This document shows, one piece after another, positions 1 to 6,900 of a DNA stretch of 15,681 nt. The notes below the pieces were generated by a model. It did not search any database, was not told the origin of the DNA, and saw only the letters and a program-made list of their open reading frames with translations. The stretch is from Peptococcaceae bacterium UBA5356. GTDB lineage: Bacteria; Bacillota; Peptococcia; DRI-13; DTU073. The translations under genes were made by a program, and so were the position numbers. Positions within the stretch are counted from its first letter, which is position 1. Each line of letters begins with the position of its first letter. Location: positions 1 to 15,681 of the forward strand of contig DHPU01000001.1 of the NCBI GenBank assembly GCA_002407935.1, read 5' to 3'.

Positions 1-24
1 GTAACTGGCATTATCGTCGATTAG
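1..24 (+). CDS. tuf: Elongation factor Tu, copy 1, last 7 codons (partial)
   Basis: The first 24 bases read V-T-G-I-I-V-D-stop and are identical, base for base, to the last 24 bases of the complete tuf gene ending at 15681. This is therefore the 3' end of a second tuf copy whose body lies outside the window. EF-Tu carries aminoacyl-tRNA to the ribosomal A site. Two tuf copies flanking this gene block are known in Clostridia. A terminator follows at 69-96. The alternative is that the two ends are an assembly overlap rather than two genes, but the sequence after this stop continues straight into the terminator, as expected of a real gene end. Confidence 0.85.
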   Translation, partial: VTGIIVD

Positions 25-68
25 TTTTAGCTATAAAAGGCAATCCGGTTTAGATAGAGAGAAAAGAT

Positions 69-96
69 AAGCAGGAGTCTTTCCTGCTTTTTCTTT
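69..96 (+). terminator. Intrinsic terminator of tuf copy 1
   Basis: AAGCAGGA at 69-76 pairs perfectly with TCCTGCTT at 82-89 around a 5-nt loop. A T-rich tract begins within the 3' arm and runs to about 99, interrupted by a C at 93 and 97. It lies 45 nt after the tuf stop and upstream of the rpmG promoter, so it should separate the upstream transcription unit from the rpmG operon. Confidence 0.9.
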
Positions 97-106
97 CTTG
101 TTTTTC

Positions 107-148
107 TTGAAGCTATTTATTGACATAGTATAATGAGTATGATAAATT
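107..148 (+). promoter_or_regulatory. Sigma-A-type promoter(s) for the rpmG-secE-nusG operon
   Basis: Two overlapping arrangements are visible. The first is TTGAAG at 107-112, a 16-nt spacer and a perfect TATAAT at 129-134. The second is a perfect TTGACA at 120-125, a 17-nt spacer and a weaker TAAATT at 143-148. Either would start transcription roughly 50-65 nt before the rpmG start codon, just after the tuf terminator. Which one is used, or whether both are, cannot be told from sequence. Confidence 0.7.
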
Positions 149-203
149 ATTAATGTTATTGATAAAGCATCTGGAATGTGGGTTTATCTGGGAGGTGGCA
201 ATA

Positions 204-353
204 ATGCGGGTTACAGTTACATTGGCTTGTACAGAATGCAAACAGCGGAACTATACATCTACAAAAAATAAGAAAAACGATCCTGATCGTATTGAATTTA
301 AAAAGTACTGCAAATTCTGTAAGACTCACACGAATCATAAGGAAACAAAATAA
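204..353 (+). CDS. rpmG: 50S ribosomal protein L33 (bL33), zinc-binding type
   Basis: Structural protein of the large ribosomal subunit near the E site. The 49-residue product is the usual family length. It carries the two zinc-ribbon cysteine pairs, C9-x-x-C12 and C36-x-x-C39, so it is the cysteine-containing (C+) form of L33. The start at ATG 204 is supported by GGAGGTG at 191-197, about 6 nt upstream. A longer reading from ATG 153 adds 17 non-family residues and lacks such a site, so it is rejected. It is the first gene after the promoter at 107-148. The next gene, secE, begins 110 nt downstream with no terminator visible between them. The position just before secE-nusG is the standard Firmicutes arrangement. 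Confidence 0.95.
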   Translation: MRVTVTLACTECKQRNYTSTKNKKNDPDRIEFKKYCKFCKTHTNHKETK

Positions 354-463
354 ACGGCAAGAGATATCAACCGGAATAAGCCATAAAAACGTGCATGATT
401 GTAATTTTGAATCGTCTGAGGCAGAAGGTAAGATAGATTAGTAAAGGTTAGGATGTGTGTTGT

Positions 464-682
464 ATGGGGATCGCTAAAGGGGAAAAGATCGGCCTTTTTA
501 GTAGAATGAAAAAAGGTTACAGAGGAGTAGTAGGAGAATTAAAGAAAGTACATTGGCCTACCAAAAAGGAAATTGTAGCTTATACTATGGTAGTCATTTT
601 ATCTGTTTTTTTAATAGGAGTAGCCATTTGGATTATTGATGCAGGCGTTGGCTATGTTATGAATTTAATTATTAATAAGTAA
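464..682 (+). CDS. secE: Preprotein translocase subunit SecE
   Basis: Small membrane subunit of the SecYEG protein-conducting channel, which clamps SecY at the cytoplasmic membrane. The 72-residue reading has a basic N-terminal amphipathic part and the family signature E-L-K-K-V-H-W-P-T-K-K-E at about residues 24-35. A single hydrophobic membrane segment follows at about 37-60, beginning I-V-A-Y-T-M. This is the short, one-helix form of Gram-positive bacteria. An in-frame GTG at 455 would add M-C-C, with AAAGG at 443-447 at acceptable spacing. ATG 464 is preferred because Cys-Cys at the N-terminus is not expected in the family, but its own ribosome site (AGGA 450-453) is weak, so the start is uncertain. 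The 110-nt gap before it contains no recognisable RNA gene. nusG follows after 24 nt. Confidence 0.9.
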   Translation: MGIAKGEKIGLFSRMKKGYRGVVGELKKVHWPTKKEIVAYTMVVILSVFLIGVAIWIIDAGVGYVMNLIINK

Positions 683-706
683 TTACTGGTTATAAAGGAG
701 TAGGCT

Positions 707-1234
707 ATGGAAAAAAGCTGGTATGTTATCCATACGTATTCGGGATATGAGAATAAAGTTAAAACTAACCTGGAAAAAAGGGTTGAATCAATGAATGTCG
801 GTGATAAGATCTTTCGTATCCTAGTTCCAATGGAGGATGAGATTGAGATTAAAGACGGCAAAAAAAAGATGACTAAAAAGAAGGTTTTTCCGGGCTATGT
901 TCTTGTGGAAATGTTTTTAACTGATGATTCTTGGTATGTTGTGAGAAATACGCCGGGAGTGACAGGTTTTGTTGGTACGGGCGCTAAGCCTATTCCTTTA
1001 TTGGATTCTGAGATTGATAATATTCTTAAACATATGGGGATGGAAGAAGCTAAACCTAAAGCAATGTATAGTGTTGGAGAAAGTATAAGAGTAAAAAATG
1101 GTCCATTCCAGAATTTCACCGGAAATATCGAGGAAGTATATCCAGAAAAAGGGAAAGTTAAGGTTCTTGTGGCTATGTTCGGAAGGGAAACCCCCGTTGA
1201 ACTAGATTATGGCCAGATTCAAAAAATGGACTAA
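707..1234 (+). CDS. nusG: Transcription termination/antitermination protein NusG
   Basis: Universal elongation factor that binds the RNA polymerase clamp and modulates pausing and termination. In other bacteria it also links polymerase to the ribosome or Rho. The 175 residues contain the NGN domain at about 4-115, with K-x-F-P-G-Y-V around 59-65 and N-T-P-G-V-T-G-F-V-G at 81-90. A C-terminal KOW domain occupies about 122-175, with V-G-E-S-I-R-V at 123-129 and the N-G-P-F loop after it. Length matches the Bacillus protein (177). ATG 707 has AAAGGAG at 694-700 with a 6-nt spacer. The stop is followed at once by the rplK ribosome site, so the two genes are almost certainly on one transcript. No insertion domain is present. 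Confidence 0.97.
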   Translation: MEKSWYVIHTYSGYENKVKTNLEKRVESMNVGDKIFRILVPMEDEIEIKDGKKKMTKKKVFPGYVLVEMFLTDDSWYVVRNTPGVTGFVGTGAKPIPLLDSEIDNILKHMGMEEAKPKAMYSVGESIRVKNGPFQNFTGNIEEVYPEKGKVKVLVAMFGRETPVELDYGQIQKMD

Positions 1235-1251
1235 GAAGGAGGTGTACCTAC

Positions 1252-1680
1252 ATGGCTAAGAAAGTTGTAGGCTTTATTAAGTTACAGTGTCAGGCTGGCA
1301 AAGCTACCCCCGCTCCTCCTGTTGGTCCGGCCTTGGGTCAACATGGCGTTAATATTATGCAGTTTTGTAAAGAGTTCAATGAAAGAACTGCTAAACAAGC
1401 AGGCGTAGTAATACCTGTAGAAATTACGGTTTTTGCTGACCGTTCTTTTACTTTTATCTGCAAGACTCCTCCCGCTGCTGTTCTCTTAAAAAAAGCAGCT
1501 GGGATTGAGAAGGCTTCTGGTGAGCCTAACAAGAAAAAGGTGGCAAAAGTGCCCCGCTCAAAAGTTCAGGAAATTGCGGAAAGTAAAAGGCAAGATCTTA
1601 ATGCGGCTTCAGTGGAGGCTGCGATGAGGATGATTGAGGGAACTGCCCGTAGTATGGGTATTGAAATTATTGAAGGATAA
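1252..1680 (+). CDS. rplK: 50S ribosomal protein L11 (uL11)
   Basis: Binds the GTPase-associated region of 23S rRNA at the base of the L7/L12 stalk. It is needed for factor-dependent GTP hydrolysis and for RelA-type stringent activation, and is part of the thiostrepton site. The 142-residue product starts M-A-K-K-V-V-G-F-I-K-L-Q. It has the proline-rich P-A-P-P-V-G-P-A-L-G-Q linker-facing segment near residues 21-31, with prolines typical of the thiopeptide contact surface. The C-terminal rRNA-binding domain follows. ATG 1252 has a strong AAGGAGGTG at 1236-1244, 7 nt away, beginning just after the nusG stop codon. rplA starts 49 nt after the stop. Confidence 0.97.
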   Translation: MAKKVVGFIKLQCQAGKATPAPPVGPALGQHGVNIMQFCKEFNERTAKQAGVVIPVEITVFADRSFTFICKTPPAAVLLKKAAGIEKASGEPNKKKVAKVPRSKVQEIAESKRQDLNAASVEAAMRMIEGTARSMGIEIIEG

Positions 1681-1729
1681 TGTTCTTGTGGGAGGAGAAA
1701 TCCGACACGACCACAAAGGAGGAAAACTA

Positions 1730-2422
1730 ATGGCGAAAAAAGGGAAACGGTATGAGGATGCCGTAAAACAAATTAATCAAAATGAGTTGTATGAACCAAA
1801 AGCAGGGTTGGAGCTTGCCAAGAATTTGGCGAAAGCCAAGTTTGACGAAACTATTGATGTGGCTTTTCGGCTTAACTTGGATCCTCGCCATGCTGATCAG
1901 CAGGTGCGTGGAGCTGTAGTATTGCCGCATGGTTCGGGTAAAACTCGTACAGTCTTGGTGTTTGCTAAGGGGGAAAAGGTCAAAGAGGCCGAGGAAGCCG
2001 GCGCGGATTTTGTCGGTGCCGAAGATATGGTAGCTAAAATTCAAGAGGGCTGGTTTGGCTTTGATGTAGCCGTAGCCACTCCTGATATGATGGGCGTGGT
2101 TGGAAAGTTGGGAAAACTTTTGGGACCTAAAGGATTAATGCCTAACCCTAAAGTAGGAACGGTTACTTTTGACGTTTCTAAAGCGGTTAAGGAAATTAAA
2201 GCCGGGAAGGTCGAATATCGTGTTGATAAAACTGGAATTGTACATGCTCCTGTGGGAAAGACCTCCTTTGCCCAGGAAATGCTAGAAGACAATTTCCGGA
2301 CCTTAGCGGAAGCACTTATTAAGGCAAGGCCATCTGGCGCCAAAGGTCAGTATATAAAAAGTGTAACCCTTTCTTCTACAATGGGACCGGCTGTAAAATT
2401 AAATCCACTTAAATTGGTTTAA
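1730..2422 (+). CDS. rplA: 50S ribosomal protein L1 (uL1)
   Basis: Forms the mobile L1 stalk of the large subunit, which guides deacylated tRNA out of the E site. In many bacteria L1 also represses its own mRNA. The 230-residue protein starts M-A-K-K-G-K-R-Y. It contains the conserved G-P-K-G-L-M-P-N-P-K-V-G-T-V-T segment near residues 130-144 and ends M-G-P-A-V-K-L-N-P, as the family does. ATG 1730 is chosen over upstream in-frame starts from 1634, which lie inside rplK and add non-family residues. It is preceded by AAAGGAGG at 1715-1722 with a 7-nt spacer. A 6-bp inverted repeat (1686-1691 with 1711-1716) lies just before it. The downstream 204-nt gap holds the rplJ leader. Confidence 0.97.
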   Translation: MAKKGKRYEDAVKQINQNELYEPKAGLELAKNLAKAKFDETIDVAFRLNLDPRHADQQVRGAVVLPHGSGKTRTVLVFAKGEKVKEAEEAGADFVGAEDMVAKIQEGWFGFDVAVATPDMMGVVGKLGKLLGPKGLMPNPKVGTVTFDVSKAVKEIKAGKVEYRVDKTGIVHAPVGKTSFAQEMLEDNFRTLAEALIKARPSGAKGQYIKSVTLSSTMGPAVKLNPLKLV

Positions 2423-2463
2423 TGATTTAATTAAATAAAATCGAATAAAAAGTTTTTCAAACT

Positions 2464-2591
2464 GTAGACAGCAGGTGCTTGTTAAGAGCTTAAAGATGAT
2501 GCCTGCCGAGGTTGTGTTAATACTGTTAGTATATATTAGTATAATTGATAACAGAAATTAACCCTCGTATGTCTACGGGGGTTAAAATTTT
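2464..2591 (+). promoter_or_regulatory. L10 leader: rplJL attenuator (three-way junction versus terminator)
   Basis: The stretch GTAGACAGCAGGTGC (2464-2478) and GATGATGCCTGCCGAGG (2495-2511) closely resembles the L10 leader family found before rplJ in Firmicutes. The pairings seen are GTAGACA 2464-2470 with TGTCTAC 2570-2576, GCAGG 2471-2475 with CCTGC 2502-2506, and CGAGG 2507-2511 with CCTCG 2563-2567. Together they make a compact three-way junction. The alternative is a 12-bp terminator stem, 2558-2569 with 2574-2585, followed by AATTTT. The terminator uses the 3' strands of two junction helices, so the folds exclude each other. In Bacillus the L10(L12)4 complex controls its operon by attenuation at such a leader, so autoregulation of rplJL here is inferred. 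Confidence 0.88.
2558..2591 (+). terminator. Conditional terminator in the rplJ leader
   Basis: TTAACCCTCGTA at 2558-2569 pairs with TACGGGGGTTAA at 2574-2585 (12 bp with one G-U, loop TGTC), followed two bases later by TTTT and then C. The T-tract is short, which suits an attenuator that lets some transcripts through to rplJ, whose start codon is 35 nt downstream. Confidence 0.75.
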
Positions 2592-2626
2592 CAAGACAAA
2601 ACTGATGAGAAAGGAGGCGTTTTTAC

Positions 2627-3151
2627 TTGCAGAATCTCGAACAGAAAAAACAGGTTGTGGCAGACATAAAAGAACGCTTAAGTAAAGCACAATCGGTTGT
2701 TGTTATGGAATATCGTGGCTTAAATGTGAGCGAAATTACGGAGTTAAGGGCTCAACTTAGAGTTGCCGGGGTAGAAATGAAAGTTTTAAAAAATACCTTG
2801 GTAAAATTAGCTGCCGATGAGTATGGGGTTGTAGGACTTGAACAATACTTAGAAGGACCCACGGCATGGGCATTTGGTATTCAGGATCCGGTATCTGCTC
2901 CTAAAATCTTAATGGAATTTACGAAAGCTCATCAAAAACTAGTTATTAAAGGCGGTATTCTTGAAAAAAAGGTAATTGATTCTGAAGGGGTAAAAGCCCT
3001 AGCAAAACTGCCTTCGCAGGAAGTACTGCTGGCGCAGATCCTGGCTGGTATGCAAGCACCTCTTACCGGGATGGCCAATGTGTTACAAGGACCTATCCGC
3101 AAGTTTGTTTATGCTTTAGAAGCCCTTAGAAAAGAAAAGGAACAGGCATAA
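2627..3151 (+). CDS. rplJ: 50S ribosomal protein L10 (uL10)
   Basis: Anchors the L7/L12 dimers to the ribosome and, in complex with them, is the known repressor of its own operon. The 174-residue product has the N-terminal rRNA-binding domain with V-V-V-M-E-Y-R-G-L near residues 24-32 and the V-L-K-N-T-L-V-K-L segment near 54-62. The C-terminal helix (about 150-174) ends A-L-E-A-L-R-K-E-K-E and offers docking sites for L12 dimers. The start is TTG 2627, supported by AAAGGAGG at 2610-2617 with a 9-nt spacer and by the family-like N-terminus. No in-frame ATG nearby gives a full domain. Expression is expected to depend on the upstream leader. rplL follows after 63 nt. Confidence 0.95.
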   Translation: MQNLEQKKQVVADIKERLSKAQSVVVMEYRGLNVSEITELRAQLRVAGVEMKVLKNTLVKLAADEYGVVGLEQYLEGPTAWAFGIQDPVSAPKILMEFTKAHQKLVIKGGILEKKVIDSEGVKALAKLPSQEVLLAQILAGMQAPLTGMANVLQGPIRKFVYALEALRKEKEQA

Positions 3152-3214
3152 AGAGTAGTTTGTTTAAATTAATAAAAATATTGATTGGTGAGAAATTAAG
3201 GAGGTAATTTTAAA

Positions 3215-3592
3215 ATGTCTAAAATTAATGAGGTTATTGAGGCTGTAAAAGGTTTAACTGTATTGGAACTATCTGAATTAGTAAAAGCTTTTGAAGAGGA
3301 ATTTGGTGTAACCGCGGCAGCTCCAGCGGCTGTTGCAGCTCCAGCGGCTGTTGCTGCCGCAGCTGCTCCTGCAGAAGAACAATCAGAATTTGACGTTATT
3401 CTTACTGCTATCGGTGAGAAAAAAATCAATGTGATTAAGGCTGTTCGTGAAATTACGGCTTTAGGCTTGAAGGAAGCTAAAGAACTTGTTGATGGAGCTC
3501 CCAAACCTGTTAAGGAAAAGGTAAGCAAAGAAGAAGCCGAAGCTGTTAAGGCTAAACTGGTTGAAGCCGGTGCATCGGTAGAAGTAAAATAA
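3215..3592 (+). CDS. rplL: 50S ribosomal protein L7/L12 (bL12)
   Basis: Multicopy stalk protein that recruits translation factors and stimulates their GTPase activity. The 125 residues comprise an N-terminal dimerisation domain (about 1-32, V-I-E-A-V-K-G-L-T-V-L-E-L) and an Ala/Pro-rich flexible hinge (about 34-53). The C-terminal factor-binding domain (about 58-125) includes K-I-N-V-I-K-A-V-R-E-I-T and G-L-K-E-A-K-E-L-V-D. The hinge contains two perfect tandem copies of an 18-bp unit encoding A-A-P-A-A-V (3317-3352). ATG 3215 has AAGGAGGT at 3198-3205 with a 9-nt spacer. It is co-transcribed with rplJ. A long hairpin follows 27 nt after the stop. Confidence 0.97.
   Translation: MSKINEVIEAVKGLTVLELSELVKAFEEEFGVTAAAPAAVAAPAAVAAAAAPAEEQSEFDVILTAIGEKKINVIKAVREITALGLKEAKELVDGAPKPVKEKVSKEEAEAVKAKLVEAGASVEVK
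3317..3352 (+). repeat. 18-bp tandem duplication in the L7/L12 hinge
   Basis: The 18-bp unit starting GCAGCTCCAGCGG at 3317-3334 is repeated without mismatch at 3335-3352. Each copy encodes A-A-P-A-A-V, so the duplication lengthens the flexible hinge by six residues in frame. Confidence 0.95.
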
Positions 3593-3619
3593 TTATTTAC
3601 TGGGTTAATAAAGAGAAAA

Positions 3620-3686
3620 GTGAGGGGGAAAGGGATCCCAATAAAATAGTGGGGTACCACCTTTCCTTTTCACCATGTTTCTTTTT
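3620..3686 (+). terminator. Long hairpin after rplL; probable terminator, attenuator or processing site
   Basis: GTGAGGGGGAAAGG at 3620-3633 pairs with CCTTTCCTTTTCAC at 3660-3673 (14 bp including three G-U). An inner stem, ATCCCA 3635-3640 with TGGGGT 3650-3655, closes a 9-nt loop. A T-rich stretch (3678-3686) begins 4 nt after the stem. A stem with G-U pairs and a T-tract set back from its base may terminate only partly. In Escherichia coli the same gene junction has an attenuator and an RNase III cleavage site, so processing is a real alternative. Confidence 0.6.
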
Positions 3687-3720
3687 ATCTAAAATATGTT
3701 CTGATTTTTCAAAAGGATTC

Positions 3721-3749
3721 TTGACAGTAATGAAAGCATATGCTAAAAT
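3721..3749 (+). promoter_or_regulatory. Sigma-A-type promoter for rpoB-rpoC
   Basis: A perfect TTGACA at 3721-3726, a 17-nt spacer and TAAAAT at 3744-3749, with TG one base before the -10 (extended -10 TGC). The upstream DNA is AT-rich, with A and T runs. Transcription should begin near 3756, giving a leader of about 175 nt before rpoB. This lets the polymerase genes be transcribed separately from the ribosomal stalk genes. Confidence 0.85.
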
Positions 3750-3861
3750 CTAAAAATGTGATTCTATATAAAATTTAAAGAGTGACTATATTATGTAATA
3801 TAAAACCAATTATGGGGAATATTGCATTGATATAAAGGATAGACTAATTAAATGGATTTAA

Positions 3862-3897
3862 AATAGCAAGGTTCGAACCTTGCTATTAGGTGTTTTT
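3862..3897 (+). promoter_or_regulatory. Perfect 26-nt palindrome with T-tract in the rpoB leader
   Basis: The 13 bases from 3862 (AATAGCAAGGTTC) are the exact reverse complement of those ending at 3887, so RNA here folds into a stem of up to 11-12 bp with a minimal loop. TTTTT occurs at 3893-3897, 5 nt after the stem. It lies about 105 nt downstream of the predicted transcription start and 27 nt upstream of the rpoB ribosome site. An attenuator or leaky terminator is most likely; a binding site for a dimeric DNA-binding protein is the alternative. Confidence 0.6.
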
Positions 3898-3913
3898 ATT
3901 GAATACATAGGCT

Positions 3914-3924
3914 GAGGGGTGAGG
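3914..3924 (+). promoter_or_regulatory. Ribosome binding site that fixes the rpoB start
   Basis: GAGGGGTGAGG at 3914-3924 lies 6 nt before ATG 3931. An alternative GTG at 3919 is itself inside this element and so would lack a properly spaced site. Confidence 0.75.
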
Positions 3925-3930
3925 GTTTTA

Positions 3931-6900
3931 ATGCGCCATCCGGTACAGGTAGGAAGAAGGACAAGGGAAAGTTTTGCACGGATTAAAGAAGTACTGAAAA
4001 TGCCCAATCTTATTGAGATCCAACAGAATTCTTATCAGTGGTTTCTAAAAGAAGGGCTTAGGGAAATGTTTCGCGATATTTCCCCCATTCAAGATTTTAC
4101 GGGAAATCTAGTTTTGGAATTTGTGGACTACAGTTTGGGTGAACCTAAGTATTCTGTGGAGGAAAGCAAGGAAAGAGATGTTACTTTTGCGGCTCCTCTG
4201 AAGGTGAAGGTAAGACTTATTAACAAGGAAACTGGTGAAGTTAAAGAACAAGAAGTATTCATGGGGGATTTTCCCTTGATGACGGGAAAGGGTACATTTA
4301 TTATTAACGGAGCAGAAAGAGTTATCGTTAGTCAATTGGTAAGGTCGCCAGGGGTATATTATACTGAACAAATAGATCCTAGTGGCAAAAAGATTTATGG
4401 CGCTACGATAATTCCTAATCGGGGAGCTTGGCTGGAATTTGAAACTGATGTAAATGAAAATGTTTTTGTGCGGGTTGACCGAACTCGAAAGCTTCCGGGG
4501 ACAGTTTTATTGCGAGCTTTAGGTTATGGGAGTAATGGTCAGATTGCGGAGCTGTTCCGCGATGATGAACGGATTCGCTTAACTTTAGAGCGCGACCATA
4601 CGGAATCGGAAGAAGAAGCTTTGGTGGAGATTTACAAAAGGCTTCGTCCCGGAGAACCGCCTACGGTGGACAGTGCCAGATCTTTACTGCAAACCTTATT
4701 TTTTGATCCAAAAAGGTATGATCTTGCTCATGTGGGTAGGTATAAGTTAAATAAGAAATTAAAGTTGGAGGTTCCTTCTCATATTCGCTATATAACTAAA
4801 GAAGATATTGTCGCCACTATTAATTATCTGCTTTCTTTAATGAAAGGGGAAGGAAGGCCTGATGATATTGATCATCTAGGTAATCGTCGGTTGCGTTCGG
4901 TGGGCGAATTATTACAAAATCAGTTCAGGATTGGTTTATCCCGTATGGAGAGAGTAGTCAGAGAACGGATGACCATTCAGGATGTTGATGTGATCACACC
5001 TCAAGTGCTGATAAATATTCGCCCTGTTGTTGCTGCGATCAAGGAATTTTTTGGGTCAAGTCAGTTGTCGCAATTTATGGATCAAACTAATCCTTTGGCG
5101 GAATTAACACATAAGAGAAGACTGAGCGCTTTAGGGCCCGGTGGATTATCTAGGGAAAGAGCGGGCTTTGAAGTGCGCGATGTCCATTATTCTCATTATG
5201 GACGAATGTGTCCGATTGAGACACCGGAAGGACCTAATATTGGTTTGATTGGTTCTTTGAGTTCTTATGCACGAATTAATGAATACGGTTTTATTGAAAC
5301 ACCTTATCGAAAAGTTGATAAGGAGGCGGGAAGAGTTACAAAAGAAATGGTATATATGTCGGCTGATGAGGAAGACAATTATGTCATTGCTCAGGCTAAC
5401 GCTCTTTTGGATGACGAAGGTTATTTTGTTAATTCGAAGGTAAATGTTCGTTATGCAGATGAAATTTTAGAGGTACCGATTTCTCAAGTAGATTACATGG
5501 ATGTTTCCCCAAAACAGGTGGTGTCTATTGCTACTGCTATGATTCCCTTTTTAGAGCATGATGATGCGAATCGTGCTTTGATGGGAGCTAATATGCAGCG
5601 TCAGGCTGTTCCTTTGTTAAAAGCAGAAGCGCCTTTTGTCGGCACGGGGGAAGAGTATAAGGCGGCTAAAGATTCTGGGGTTGTAATAACTTCTCATAAC
5701 CCCGGGAGCGTAGAACGAGTTACGGCTAGTGAAATTATCATTAGGAATGATGAAGGGCAATTGGACAAATATAAATTAACTAAATTTGCTCGCTCCAATC
5801 AAGGAACCTGTATAAATCAGAAGCCGGTTGTGAATAAGGGAGAACGGGTGAAACAGAATCAAATTATTGCTGACGGTCCTTCTACTGATCAAGGCGAGTT
5901 GGCGCTAGGTAGAAATGTGCTAGTAGCTTTCATGACATGGGAAGGATACAATTACGAAGATGCGATTCTGATTAGTAGGAAATTAGTCAAAGAAGATTAT
6001 TTTACTTCGATTCATATTGAGGAATATGAATGTGATGCCAGGGATACAAAATTAGGGCCGGAGGAAATCACACGTGATATTCCTAACGTGGGAGACGATG
6101 TGCTCAAGGATCTTGATGAACAAGGAATTATTAGAATTGGAGCCGAAGTGCAACCTGGGGACATTCTAGTAGGTAAAGTTACCCCTAAGGGCGAAACGGA
6201 GTTAACTGCGGAGGAACGATTGCTGCGGGCTATTTTTGGGGAGAAAGCACGGGAGGTAAGAGATACCTCTTTGCGGGTTCCTCATGGTGAAGCGGGAAAA
6301 ATAGTTGATGTCAAGATCTTTACCAGAGAAAATGGAGATGAATTAGCTCCGGGCGTAAATGAGATAGTTCGTGTTTATATTGCTCAGAAACGGAAAATTT
6401 CCGAGGGCGATAAAATGGCTGGGCGTCATGGTAATAAGGGGGTTATTTCTCGTATTCTTCCGGAAGCCGATATGCCTTTTCTGCCTGATGGAACTCCGAT
6501 TGAGATTATTTTAAATCCCTTGGGTGTTCCCTCCCGTATGAATATTGGGCAAGTGTTAGAAACACATTTGGGTTGGGCCGCCAAAACTTTAGGAATTCGT
6601 TTGGCGACACCGGTATTTGATGGGGCTACAGAAGAGGATATTCAAGAAATTTTGCAAGAAGCAGGGTTGCCTCTAACAGGAAAATCAATCCTTTACGATG
6701 GAAGAACCGGGTTCCCTTTTGACAATGAAATTACTGTGGGTAATATGTATATGTTAAAGTTAGCGCATTTAGTAGATGATAAGATTCATGCGCGTTCTAC
6801 CGGCCCATATTCTTTGGTTACACAGCAACCCTTGGGTGGTAAAGCGCAATTTGGTGGACAACGTTTTGGAGAAATGGAAGTTTGGGCGTTGGAAGCTTAC

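Larger units (their letters stand above)
3593..3930 (+). other. Gene-free rplL-rpoB intergenic region with rpoB leader
   Basis: This 338-nt stretch has no plausible coding sequence. In order it holds a long hairpin (3620-3673) with a T-rich 3' flank, an AT-rich segment, a near-consensus promoter (3721-3749), and about 175 nt of AT-rich transcribed leader. The leader contains a small AT inverted repeat (3787-3793 with 3796-3802), a perfect 26-nt palindrome (3862-3887) with a nearby T-tract, and the rpoB ribosome site (3914-3924). Confidence 0.85.

Noticed and set aside
153..203. N-terminal extension of L33 from ATG 153.
   Set aside because: ATG 204 has the strong ribosome site and gives exactly the 49-residue family protein. 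The extension has no family similarity.
354..463. Possible tRNA-Trp gene or own promoter between rpmG and secE (TTGAAT 407-412, TAAGAT 429-434).
   Set aside because: No cloverleaf can be formed in 110 nt of this sequence, and both hexamers match consensus at only four positions. Read-through from the rpmG promoter explains secE expression.
3196..3660. 154-codon minus-strand open frame rich in Ala, Ser and Thr.
   Set aside because: It mirrors the Ala-rich hinge of rplL and has no independent signal of translation.
3862..3887. GGTTCGAACC resembles a tRNA T-arm, suggesting a tRNA gene or fragment before rpoB.
   Set aside because: It is the centre of a perfect palindrome. There is no acceptor stem, D-arm or anticodon arm at tRNA spacing on either strand.
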